Positions 27,324-35,912 of a stretch of DNA of 54,881 nucleotides are shown in pieces (the stretch's first letter is position 1; the number at the start of each line of letters is the position of its first letter). The DNA comes from Mariniblastus sp. (GTDB taxonomy: Bacteria; Planctomycetota; Planctomycetia; Pirellulales; Pirellulaceae): positions 1 through 54,881 of the forward strand of contig WTFU01000151.1 of assembly GCA_011523945.1 (NCBI GenBank), read 5' to 3'. Position numbers and translations under genes: made by a program. The notes beneath the pieces are model-generated. The model was given only the letters and a program-made list of their open reading frames with translations, did no database searches and had not been told where the DNA came from.

Positions 27324-30300
27324 TTACGATGTGGCTAACTCATCATCTTTGGTGATGAAAAACCGATCATCCTTCAGGCCGGCATTCATCTTAAATTCAA
27401 GAAATCCGCAATAGACAACCGGCACAACGAATAGAGTAATGAGTTCAACCAGCATTCCACCAAACACAGGAATTGCCATGGCGCGAGCAACATCGGCTCC
27501 TCGTCCGGAAGCCAACAGCACAGGCAACAGTGCGATCACTGTTGTGAACGAAGTCATCAAACAAGGACGAATACGTTTGAGCCCAGCTTCAACTACTGCA
27601 TGCCTAATGTCATTGATGCTGTCAAGCCGATGATTCTTCAAAATCTGTTCAAGGTAAGTTGCGATAACAACACCGTCATCAATTGCGATGCCGAACAATG
27701 CGATAAATCCAATCCATACCGCTGTGTTCAACTGGACGTCTGCAATAGCAAGAGCTATCATTCCGCCGCCAAAAGCTACAGGAATTCCCGCAAATACGAT
27801 CATCGAAAGAGGAAGTCGGCGGAACTGCAAATAGATAATAAACAGGTTGAGTAAAAGAACAATCGGAATAATGATCAAGAGTCGCTGATTGGCTTCGATC
27901 TGATTTTGAAATGAACCGACCGCTTCCAACTCAAAGTTCCCCTCAGGAAACTTAAGTTCACCAACCGATCGAGCATTATTGAGTGATTCCATAACACGTT
28001 CGACCGTTTCCAGTGGCCCCATCCCCTGTCGAGGAGCAAAGGCGACATGAGCCACCAACCTAGCGTCCTCGCTGTTGACGACTGCGGGTCCCCATGTTGT
28101 CTTAACGGATGCCAAACGACCTAGCGGAACTTCATTTCCGGTGTTTGTCACCACGGGAATCTTTGAAAGCTCATCGATATCATCACGATAGCTTCGTTGG
28201 TAACGCACCTGAATGGCGTAACGCTCACGGCCTTCCACTGTAGTGGTTGCATTTTTGCCACCCAAAGCGGATTCGATAATCTCAGTGACGTCACGAACCG
28301 TCATGCCATACCGAGCGGATTCGGTACGATCGACTTCAAATTCGACATACGGCTTTCCAAGAACGATATCAGGGCTAACCGTATCGCTGTTGACCATGGG
28401 GTGTTGTTTGATTTTTTCTGCCACTGCTTTAGCTGAACTGGCCAATCCAAGCAGTGAGTCGCCATAAATCCGAATCGCCATGGAAGCCTTGATACCGCTC
28501 TGTAGCATTACAACTCGACCTTCAATTGGCTGAAGTTTGTCGGCAATTGTAATTCCGGGCAATGTTGCCAATTCGTTAATTTGATCCCAAATCTTGACCT
28601 CTGTCATTCCCTCTCGCCACTGATCACGTGGCTTCAGCATGATGTAGGTCTCGATCATGGCGGCTGGCGCGGGATCAAGTGCTGATTCAACACGACCAAT
28701 TTTTCCAAGGACATCGGCGACTTCTGGTATTCGCCGAATCATCGCATCCTGGGTCTGCAGTGTTTCTATTGCCTGTGAAAAACTGGCCGCTGGATACAAA
28801 GATGGCATGTAAAACCAACTTCCTTCATCAAGGGCGATCCAATCATCCGTTGAGAGCCCAGTGAACATGTGTTTGAAGTCGACGTAATTCTGGGAACCGT
28901 TGAAATCCGCCTTCAAATTTCTCAGAGCCCACTGATCAATTGGACTGAGAATTTTAGGCAGCCCAAACCATGCTCCCATTCCGAAAAAGACGATCAGTAA
29001 CGGAAAGACCAAAAACGTCTTTTTGAACCGAAGAAAAAGACGCAGCGTTGGCTCGTAAAGCAGATTAACGAATCTGGCAACAAAGTTCTCATCTACCGGG
29101 CGCAATCGCTCTCGCAGCATTGCAAAAACTAACGCTGCAGCGAATAAACTAATTACACTTACGATCAGGGAGCCACTCAAATCCATTCTGGCTAGGTCAT
29201 TGATCCACTCAGCAATTTGGGTTGCCCGATTATGCCAGACGAAATTTCCCAACGCCGCAACCAATCCACCAAAGACAATCGATGCAATGGTGGCTTTCCA
29301 TCGTTTCTCGGTAGGATTTTTAAGCAAAAGTCTTGCCAGTGGAGGCACGAGCATTACGGCTACGATCAAACTGGCGACCAGAGCATAGGTCTTTGTCCAC
29401 GCAAGCGGTGCGAACATTCGATAATCACGGCCGGTCAAAAAGAAAACGGGAAGAAAGCTGATGACCGTTGTGGATACCGCAGTGATGACTGCAGGAGCGA
29501 CCTCTCGCGTCATTTCACCAATTCGGTTCAGCCTTCCCTCATCGCCACCCGGCTGGCCTTCACGCTCCCAGTCAGCGACACCTCGGAAAATGTTTTCGGA
29601 AATAATGATTGCCATGTCGACCATCGTTCCAATCGCAATGGCAATACCAGCCAGCGACATGATATTCGCTTCGATACCAAACGTATTCATCGCGATAAAG
29701 GACATTAACACAGCGATAGGAAGCGTGGTTGCAACCACAAGACTCGCACGAATATGTAATAAAAAAAGAACAATCACGACGATCGTGATACCAATTTGCT
29801 GCGCCAGTGATCCGGTGAGCGTCGCGACCGTTTCATCGACCAGTTGCGTTCGATCGTATACACCGTGAATTTTGATACCGCCGAGCTCAGGTTCCAGAGT
29901 TTTGATTCGAGACTTAACTCGCTCGATAACTTGCCGCGGATTTTCGCCATACCGCATCACTACCACACCGCCAACCGCCTCGCTTCCGTTCCAGTCGAGT
30001 GCACCACGGCGAAAGGCAGGGCCGAGCTGAACTGCAGCAACATCGCGAATCATAATTGGCAGACTGTCCTTCGTAACGACGACCGTTTCTTCAATCTGCT
30101 TAATCGTTTCCGCTTTAGTCCTTCCAGCTCCAATGAAACCAATCCCTCGAACCAGATACTCCATTCCCCCGGCTTCGATAGTTTTTGCACCGACGTCAAT
30201 GTTTGAATTCCGCACCGCCATCAAAACTTGCGAAAGTGTCAAATCGTGAATGCGAAGTTTATTCGGATCAATTTCGATTTGATACTGTTTAACATAGCCT

Positions 30301-30839
30301 CCGATTGATGCCACTTCTGCAACACCATCAACGCTTTGCAGGGCATATTTAATTACGTAATCCTGTTTGCTACGAACTTGCGCCAAATCCATATTTCGAG
30401 GCGGATCTAAAACGTAGTAGTAGATCTGACCAAGGGCGGTGGCATCGGGCGCCAGAACGGGAGTGGTGCCTTCGGGAAGTTGACTACCAATCGCCGAAAG
30501 CTGCTCGGAGACACGTGATCTAGCCCAATAAAAATCTACCGCATCTGCAAACGTCACCTGAACGAAACTAAAGCCGAACATGCTCTTACCACGAACCGAT
30601 TCGGCCCCCGCAACCGACTGCAGTGCAACCGATAATGGATAAGTGATCTGATCTTCAATATCCTTGGGACTACGCCCCGGCCATTCGGTCAGCACGATCA
30701 CCTGATTTTCGCTAACATTCGGAATAGCGTCGATCGGCACTTCGCGAAACGAATACCAGCCATACGCGGCCGTTGCCAAAGTAACTAAAAGAACCACGAG
30801 ACGTTCGCGAACGCAAAAGTTGACGATGGGTTTGATCAC
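27324..30839 (-). CDS. Heavy-metal efflux RND pump, CusA/CzcA-like
   Basis: A 1171-aa inner-membrane RND transporter of the HME group (Cu/Ag or Zn/Co/Cd), driven by protons. The N-terminus IVNFCVRERLVVLLVTLA and early AIPNVSENQVIVLTEWPGRSP are typical, as are TM4 IGTMVDMAIIISENI with its conserved Asp, LTGRDYRMFAPLAWTKTYA, and the second-half repeat GIAIDDGVVIATYLEQ. It is about 120 residues longer than a normal ~1040-aa CusA, due to an insertion around residues 510-640 that adds hydrophobic segments. The start is GTG at 30839, overlapping the adaptor stop (GTGA). It is the last gene of the efflux operon; the metal cannot be read with certainty, but Cu/Ag is favoured by Met-rich periplasmic parts and neighbours. 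Confidence 0.94.
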   Translation of the reverse strand: MIKPIVNFCVRERLVVLLVTLATAAYGWYSFREVPIDAIPNVSENQVIVLTEWPGRSPKDIEDQITYPLSVALQSVAGAESVRGKSMFGFSFVQVTFADAVDFYWARSRVSEQLSAIGSQLPEGTTPVLAPDATALGQIYYYVLDPPRNMDLAQVRSKQDYVIKYALQSVDGVAEVASIGGYVKQYQIEIDPNKLRIHDLTLSQVLMAVRNSNIDVGAKTIEAGGMEYLVRGIGFIGAGRTKAETIKQIEETVVVTKDSLPIMIRDVAAVQLGPAFRRGALDWNGSEAVGGVVVMRYGENPRQVIERVKSRIKTLEPELGGIKIHGVYDRTQLVDETVATLTGSLAQQIGITIVVIVLFLLHIRASLVVATTLPIAVLMSFIAMNTFGIEANIMSLAGIAIAIGTMVDMAIIISENIFRGVADWEREGQPGGDEGRLNRIGEMTREVAPAVITAVSTTVISFLPVFFLTGRDYRMFAPLAWTKTYALVASLIVAVMLVPPLARLLLKNPTEKRWKATIASIVFGGLVAALGNFVWHNRATQIAEWINDLARMDLSGSLIVSVISLFAAALVFAMLRERLRPVDENFVARFVNLLYEPTLRLFLRFKKTFLVFPLLIVFFGMGAWFGLPKILSPIDQWALRNLKADFNGSQNYVDFKHMFTGLSTDDWIALDEGSWFYMPSLYPAASFSQAIETLQTQDAMIRRIPEVADVLGKIGRVESALDPAPAAMIETYIMLKPRDQWREGMTEVKIWDQINELATLPGITIADKLQPIEGRVVMLQSGIKASMAIRIYGDSLLGLASSAKAVAEKIKQHPMVNSDTVSPDIVLGKPYVEFEVDRTESARYGMTVRDVTEIIESALGGKNATTTVEGRERYAIQVRYQRSYRDDIDELSKIPVVTNTGNEVPLGRLASVKTTWGPAVVNSEDARLVAHVAFAPRQGMGPLETVERVMESLNNARSVGELKFPEGNFELEAVGSFQNQIEANQRLLIIIPIVLLLNLFIIYLQFRRLPLSMIVFAGIPVAFGGGMIALAIADVQLNTAVWIGFIALFGIAIDDGVVIATYLEQILKNHRLDSINDIRHAVVEAGLKRIRPCLMTSFTTVIALLPVLLASGRGADVARAMAIPVFGGMLVELITLFVVPVVYCGFLEFKMNAGLKDDRFFITKDDELATS

Positions 30840-32809
30840 TTGAGCGGTTCCATTTGTGGAAGTTTCATTGGCGGGATGTCAGTTGAAGACGCATCGCTTT
30901 CCAATTTCGACGCTGGCGATTTATTCTTGCCTTCGTGATAGGCCTTTAAAACCTGAAGGTTCCTCTCTGGTTCTTTGAGTAAGCCTTCGCGACAACCTTC
31001 GCAGCAAATCATGACCAGAGCCCCGTTTACTTCGACAGGAATCGGGGTTCCCATCCCCTTCGTGCCAAGACGGACTTCGGAAACCGGGCAGATGACCTGG
31101 TCTTCCGCAAGCCTTCTATCTTTTGTGGATAGTGGAGCAAAAGACTTTTTAATTTCCGCTAGCTCTTCTTCGGTAAGGGAATCATTTAGATAATCGTCGA
31201 GGACTCCATAGTATTTCTCTGGTTCATCGATCAGCTTATTACGACAGGCTTCGCAACAAATCATTACATCACGACGGGGGAGATCAACGCGAATCGGCGC
31301 CCCCATTCCAGCCGATCCCAACTTGACTTTCATGACCGGGCAAATGACCTGTTCTTTCGCAAATTGTCGATCTTCAGCATTTAGTATCGATAACGCTTTT
31401 TCGATTTCCCTCGCTTCCTCGCTTTCCGCTAGTTTCGCATAGTCCTTCCGAACCGCGCGGTTCGGGTCGATCAGCGAAACTTTTCCCTGAATGTTAAACG
31501 TTGAGTCCAGCATGAAAACACCACTGGCAACGACCATTTCACCAGGCTTAATTCCTGACGAAAGCGATATCTTATCGCCCATGAATTCGGCAACTTCTAC
31601 CGTTCGAAATTCGAAACGACCCGCTTCTGTTTCTACATAAGCGATACAATCTGAGCCATTTATTAACACTGCTTCACGAGGAACAACGACCATTTCCTGA
31701 TTCGCGAAGTGTTGGGTTTGAATTTTCGCTCGGCCGAAATCTCCGACCCTGATTAATCCAGCTTCATTTGAGACTTCAACACGAACATTAACCGCATTCG
31801 TTTTCGGATTAACCATTGGGGCAATAAAGGCAATCGTCCCTTCGAATTTTTGCCCCACCTGTGACTGAATCGTAACATTAACTTTTTGACCAAGCTTCAA
31901 GTTACGACTGTCCTCGGGGAACATTTCCAGCATCAGCCAGACTTTGGAAAGATCAGCCAGTCTCATGATTGGCTGGCCTGTTTTGATGTAGTCTCCTTCT
32001 TTTACAAGTTTCTCAACACAGGTACCTGAGATAGGAGCGACAATCCGAACGGTGCTGTCCGGCTTACCTCGTTTCTCAATTTCGTCGACCTGCTCCGCAG
32101 ACAAACCAAATTCAACGAGCCGAAGACGGGTACTTTCATAGAGGCGACGATTTGACGCAATCGTACGTTCATTGGAAGAGGTACTTTCCGCCAACAGTTT
32201 CTTCGCGTTCAACAGGCCAACTTGATCTGCGTAGAGATCGGGAGAGTAGAGGATAGCCAGAGGTTCACCTTTTTTTACCTTGGCACCGGTAAAATCGGCG
32301 AGCAGGTCATCTATTCTGCCATCGACATAAGCTGAAATCGTTGATTCACTCGTTTCATCGTAAGCAATCTTACCCAGCACCTCAATTTCCGTTGAGACCG
32401 GCAAATTAAGGGCAGCAACTGTTTGAATGTTTGCCAGGCGCCGCGCAGTTGGATCAATGGTGACTCCAAAGATATCTTTAGGATCACCCTTTACTTCGAT
32501 TTCCTGCAGCTCCATTCCACATACAGGGCATCGGCCTGGCGCTTTTACAAAGACACATAACATGGAGCATGCATAAAGCGAATCCTCATTGGCGTCTGTC
32601 TTGGTGATGCTGGTTGCCGCATCATTGAACCAATTGAAGTTGCGTTGAGCATAGCCAAACAACCAAGCCAAGGCTAAAACAAACACAATGGCAAGAACAG
32701 GCTGTGCAACAAGCTTGAACCAATAGGCTGCAAACCGAACTACAATATTGAATCGACGTCGATTATTGAATGTCGATTCTGATATTTCTTTTGGAGAATT
32801 CTCACTCAT
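30836..32809 (-). CDS. RND efflux periplasmic adaptor with N-terminal metal-binding motif and two C-terminal Cys-rich modules
   Basis: A 657-aa CusB-like membrane-fusion protein. After one transmembrane helix (LVAQPVLAIVFVLALAWLFGY) comes a heavy-metal-binding motif (about residues 75-105), YACSMLC...GRCPVCGMEL, a variant of the usual CPMHP/CPxCGM domain. Residues ~115-470 are the normal adaptor (lipoyl-like, hairpin and beta-barrel parts: VDGRIDDLLADFTGAKVKKGE, VKEGDYIKTGQPIMRLADLS). The C-terminus adds two tandem ~84-residue modules starting at residues 488 and 572, each with CPV...GMGxPI...MICCEACR/CCEGCR and a helix ending EPE. These resemble YHS/TRASH-type metal-binding units. Its stop overlaps the pump's GTG start. 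Adaptors of ordinary CusB length lack these modules. Confidence 0.93.
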   Translation of the reverse strand: MSENSPKEISESTFNNRRRFNIVVRFAAYWFKLVAQPVLAIVFVLALAWLFGYAQRNFNWFNDAATSITKTDANEDSLYACSMLCVFVKAPGRCPVCGMELQEIEVKGDPKDIFGVTIDPTARRLANIQTVAALNLPVSTEIEVLGKIAYDETSESTISAYVDGRIDDLLADFTGAKVKKGEPLAILYSPDLYADQVGLLNAKKLLAESTSSNERTIASNRRLYESTRLRLVEFGLSAEQVDEIEKRGKPDSTVRIVAPISGTCVEKLVKEGDYIKTGQPIMRLADLSKVWLMLEMFPEDSRNLKLGQKVNVTIQSQVGQKFEGTIAFIAPMVNPKTNAVNVRVEVSNEAGLIRVGDFGRAKIQTQHFANQEMVVVPREAVLINGSDCIAYVETEAGRFEFRTVEVAEFMGDKISLSSGIKPGEMVVASGVFMLDSTFNIQGKVSLIDPNRAVRKDYAKLAESEEAREIEKALSILNAEDRQFAKEQVICPVMKVKLGSAGMGAPIRVDLPRRDVMICCEACRNKLIDEPEKYYGVLDDYLNDSLTEEELAEIKKSFAPLSTKDRRLAEDQVICPVSEVRLGTKGMGTPIPVEVNGALVMICCEGCREGLLKEPERNLQVLKAYHEGKNKSPASKLESDASSTDIPPMKLPQMEPLK

Positions 32810-32839
32810 AAAGAGTCTCGCGATTTAGCTCGACGTGCG

Positions 32840-32861
32840 CAGATCCTATAAATCAGATCTG
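32840..32861. repeat. 6-bp inverted repeat between efflux genes
   Basis: CAGATC (32840-32845) and GATCTG (32856-32861) flank ten bases, in the 155-bp gap between the Cys-rich protein gene and the adaptor gene. It could be an internal hairpin or a dyad operator; it is short enough to be chance. Confidence 0.25.
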
Positions 32862-32964
32862 GTCGTTAAGCAACGTAAAGTTGATTGAAATGACGTGACC
32901 AAGGCACAATTGAAGTACCAAAATACAATTGGGAAAGCGCGCAGCTGCGCTCTCGTCATCTAAA

Positions 32965-33447
32965 TCAACACATAAATCGCGAAAGAAGAACGCAAACTTC
33001 GTGAGCCGTCAAAGGAACTGGGCTTGCCGATTCCTTTTGTCGAAATTCGTTGCCAAAACATTTAGTTTCGATTCTGGCAATTGTCTGAACAGCAAGCGCG
33101 AGAAGATGTGTTTGCTGGCTTGTAGTATCATTAACAGGAACAAAGGGATTCGGTAACTGATTAACATCTACAGCACCGCACTGACATTGATCGCCACAAC
33201 TGCATGGAGAATCAGCAATATCTATCGTTGTGTTACAACCAGCCGAATTCCCGGAGCAACACGATTTTTGGGCAAAGCCGAAACATGGCTTCGTAGCGAC
33301 ACAACAACTGGCAGGCGACACTTCCCGAACAGATGAACATTCACAATCTGCTCTCTGCGCAGAGACAGGCGATACCAGCAAAACGAACATAGCCAAATAT
33401 GTCATTAATTGGCGGGCGAAATTGCGAATTTTCGTGATTGAAGCCAC
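32965..33447 (-). CDS. Small secreted Cys-rich protein of the efflux operon
   Basis: A 160-aa protein with an N-terminal signal peptide (cut near VSAQ). The mature N-terminal half is dense in Cys: CECSS, SCCVATKPC, KSCCSG and the cluster CSCGDQCQCG, after which the Cys density falls. This pattern suggests metal binding, like a metallothionein-style or CusF-like helper, but I recognise no named domain. It sits between the small lipoprotein gene and the adaptor gene, all on the minus strand, so a periplasmic metal-capture role is an inference from position and composition. Confidence 0.75.
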   Translation of the reverse strand: MASITKIRNFARQLMTYLAMFVLLVSPVSAQRADCECSSVREVSPASCCVATKPCFGFAQKSCCSGNSAGCNTTIDIADSPCSCGDQCQCGAVDVNQLPNPFVPVNDTTSQQTHLLALAVQTIARIETKCFGNEFRQKESASPVPLTAHEVCVLLSRFMC

Positions 33448-33626
33448 TTAATTCTGCCGCTTTGGCTAACAGGAGGGGAAGGGACAAACAGCATCTATTT
33501 CGGATGACTTAGACGATCAAATCTATTCGAAAATATGTCAAGAGGAATAACCGCTGCATTATAGCTTTGCCAAGGTAAAACCAAGCAATTTTCGCCCTAG
33601 TTTTCGACTGAAACACCGAAACGTTC

Positions 33627-33875
33627 TTAATTTGATGCATTTTGCGAATTTTCCAATGCATCTACCATTACGGACATTTCAGCCTGTAAGTTCACCCGAT
33701 GCCCTTGCTGCGTCGAGTCAAGGCAATTGCTCGATTCCGAAACTGAGTACGGTAAGGGGTTGGGAATTCTGTAGTTGCAATTTACCTGGCCGTGGGGATA
33801 GCAATGATAATTTCTTGCACAACCAGCCAACAAAATCAGCGGCAGCAGGTAAATCAATCGTTTTAAAAACACCAT
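33627..33875 (-). CDS. Small lipoprotein of the efflux operon
   Basis: From ATG 33875 the product is 82 aa: a lipoprotein signal with lipobox LAGC (Cys19), then a short mature part beginning ARNYHCYPHGQVNC with two Cys and two His, and an acidic tail. ATG 33875 has AGGGGG six bases upstream; a longer TTG-started frame overlaps the TolC stop and would put Cys-rich residues ahead of the signal. It lies between the outer-membrane channel gene and the Cys-rich protein gene. A metal-binding helper is plausible; the function is unknown. Confidence 0.7.
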   Translation of the reverse strand: MVFLKRLIYLLPLILLAGCARNYHCYPHGQVNCNYRIPNPLPYSVSESSNCLDSTQQGHRVNLQAEMSVMVDALENSQNASN

Positions 33876-33881
33876 GCAGGA

Positions 33882-33887
33882 CCCCCT
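33882..33887 (-). promoter_or_regulatory. Shine-Dalgarno AGGGGG of the small lipoprotein gene
   Basis: AGGGGG on the minus strand lies six bases ahead of ATG 33875 and decides that start over the upstream TTG. Confidence 0.5.
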
Positions 33888-33904
33888 TTCACATCGGCAG
33901 CAAT

Positions 33905-35386
33905 TCAATTCACGTCTTCGATTGTTGGTCCATCATTTTCATTACTAACCTGACAATTCGTTTCAACTGAAGGTTGACCAGCTGTAGCAGATTCTGGCAC
34001 GTCCCAGTCGCCAATTTGACGTGCTAATGCAGCAAGTGTCTGTTGCAATTCTGTTTCAAGTCGTTTTTCCTGAATTTGATAGCGGAGCAACTGGCGCCAA
34101 TTATCGATCATTTGTAGAAAATCGACTTTGCCGACCTGATAATCGTCTCTCGATTGAGTAAAGGCCATCTGCTGCCGCGGAATTATGTCATCGCGAAATA
34201 AACGAAGCGTCTCTTGCTGACTTTTAATTTTTGCAAATAAATCGGCGACAACCTCCATCGTCTCATCTTTCAAGCGATCGTACTTACGAGCATTGGAAAG
34301 TGCCCTCGTTTGAGCTTCGCGAACACCAGCGTCCAGCCGTTTTCGATAGAGGGGTAAATTCATTGCCAGCGTCAACATGAACGCATCATCGCCGTTCGCG
34401 ACAGGGCTAATCCCCTCACTGGAATTCGAGATCCAGTTAAATCCAAATGTAACATCGGGGTAACTTTGTAATTCAGCAAGGCATTTGGCTTTTCGATCTC
34501 GTTTAATTGTTGCCAGCTGTGCATGCAATTCTGGTCGTGACTGAACCGCGAGTTCGTATAACTGCTCGATGTTTTGTACCGTTTGATCCGGCGGCAGGCT
34601 ATCCATCGCTTCCGGTTTCGTTTCAGGCGATACGTGTAGGAGCCGAGCAAGTCGAGCCTGCGTGCTCTCTTCTTGCTGCTTCAGCTGCACCAATTCTGCA
34701 TCTATGCGAGCTAACGCCACTTGGATCTGCAGGACATCCTGTTGTGTCACTTCTCGCTTAACGCGATACATTTGGTCAACGATATCTTCAATTCGCTCAA
34801 GTTCTTGTTTATCTTTTCCAACAATCGAGATAGCATGTTGAACGAAATAAAGTTGATAGTACGCATTCTTAATCTGCTCAACAACTTTCAGCTCGACGGC
34901 TGCCAACTGGGCTCGAGCGGAATTCACCTCCTCTTCGGCCATGCCAGCCTTAGTTGCTAATTTCCCTCGCCATGGGAATTTCTGATTCATCGAAAGGGCG
35001 AATTCCTGCTCACCAGCTGCGGTTTGTACCGGCGAAGGAAAAGCCGTCGCATTAAGCATGGGGTCTGGCAAGGAAGCGACTTGAGGTACTCGATTCGCCA
35101 TTGACTCGACCATCAATCGAACTTCTTGGATCTCTGAATTTTGTTGCAGGCCAACATGGATGTATTCCTCAAGAGAATGCGGGCCACTCAGCGTATGTAC
35201 AACTGGATTTAGAGCAGCGGACGTGCTGACTGGTTGATTTTGCGAGCTCAAAAAGTCATGCGATAGTTGCCGGTAACGATTGTCGATGGTTCGCTGCCCG
35301 GAATGACAGCCCACTGAAGCCGCAACGAGTGCGACCGCAGGCAACCAAACGCCCAACCTTAATAGCTGACAAAACATTATCGTCAT
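33905..35386 (-). CDS. TolC-family outer-membrane efflux lipoprotein (CusC/CzcC-like)
   Basis: From ATG 35386 the product is 493 aa with a lipobox (AASVGC), as in CusC-type outer-membrane factors. Two OEP repeats follow, with long coiled-coil helices: EYIHVGLQQNSEIQEVRLMVESMANRVPQ and FAKIKSQQETLRLFRDDIIPRQQ. MNQKFPWRGKLATKAGMAEEEV and FGFNWISNS are typical of the heavy-metal group. A frame from 35485 adds a non-signal stretch, so I prefer the later Met. It is the first clear gene of the island operon and forms the outer-membrane channel for the RND pump and adaptor. The small lipoprotein gene starts 29 bp after its stop. Confidence 0.92.
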   Translation of the reverse strand: MTIMFCQLLRLGVWLPAVALVAASVGCHSGQRTIDNRYRQLSHDFLSSQNQPVSTSAALNPVVHTLSGPHSLEEYIHVGLQQNSEIQEVRLMVESMANRVPQVASLPDPMLNATAFPSPVQTAAGEQEFALSMNQKFPWRGKLATKAGMAEEEVNSARAQLAAVELKVVEQIKNAYYQLYFVQHAISIVGKDKQELERIEDIVDQMYRVKREVTQQDVLQIQVALARIDAELVQLKQQEESTQARLARLLHVSPETKPEAMDSLPPDQTVQNIEQLYELAVQSRPELHAQLATIKRDRKAKCLAELQSYPDVTFGFNWISNSSEGISPVANGDDAFMLTLAMNLPLYRKRLDAGVREAQTRALSNARKYDRLKDETMEVVADLFAKIKSQQETLRLFRDDIIPRQQMAFTQSRDDYQVGKVDFLQMIDNWRQLLRYQIQEKRLETELQQTLAALARQIGDWDVPESATAGQPSVETNCQVSNENDGPTIEDVN

Positions 35387-35912
35387 CCTTGAATCTCTAC
35401 CCATCGGCTGCCCAGCCATCGCAGTAACACATGCAGTATTACCCGAACGAACCGTATCGTCGTTATCGTCCGCTAAGTTTTCCAACTCCGGCCGCGACTA
35501 AACGATCCGCAAATGCACCGCAATCCGCAAAGTCTCACAAATTGCGTGGGCCATAAAAACAATGGGATCGCTTATTTGATTGGTGGCTTTCAAGCAATAA
35601 GGCGAAAGCAAAGGTCGACCAGCAGTGGTTTGGCAAGAGCTATCTCGGCAACGGTTAAGGGCTCGTGCTGGTGATGTCTGAGAACCATTGCACGCTGCTA
35701 ATCTGGAGGCTCCTTCGTCAAAATACGCACATTCAAAAAGGGCTCCAACGGCTGGAATTCCGTTATGCAAACAAGTGAATTTTGAGTGCCGTTTGAGTAC
35801 CGAACCGTCATTCGCATAGGCTCGCAGAGCGAGAAATAGCCGATACTGCACTTGCATGGTACGATTCGAATAACGAATAAAATTTTGGCTAATCACTTGT
35901 TCGGTTGGAACG
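35387..35912. other. Region between the efflux operon and the phosphoesterase gene
   Basis: Divergent upstream region of the efflux operon and of the phosphoesterase gene. It holds one doubtful minus-strand ORF, listed separately. I see no clear -35/-10 pair or metal-regulator (MerR/CueR-like) dyad. Weak similarity to 27125-27152 just before 35913 belongs to the border repeat. Confidence 0.5.
35498..35896 (-). CDS. Doubtful 132-codon ORF upstream of the efflux operon
   Basis: An open frame of 132 codons on the efflux-operon strand, ending 111 bp before the TolC start. The translation has a scattered Cys content and a region (FTCLHNGIPAVGALFECAYFDEG) that looks more ordered than noise, but no signal peptide, membrane segment or known domain. 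It could be a degenerate small Cys-containing secreted protein or chance. I cannot decide between them. Confidence 0.3.
   Translation of the reverse strand: MISQNFIRYSNRTMQVQYRLFLALRAYANDGSVLKRHSKFTCLHNGIPAVGALFECAYFDEGASRLAACNGSQTSPARALNRCRDSSCQTTAGRPLLSPYCLKATNQISDPIVFMAHAICETLRIAVHLRIV

Noticed and set aside
27019..27414. 131-codon plus ORF spanning the repeat
   Set aside because: Only its middle matches the phosphoesterase; the start is unrelated spacer and the 3' end runs antisense into the pump gene, so it is a chance frame around a gene fragment.
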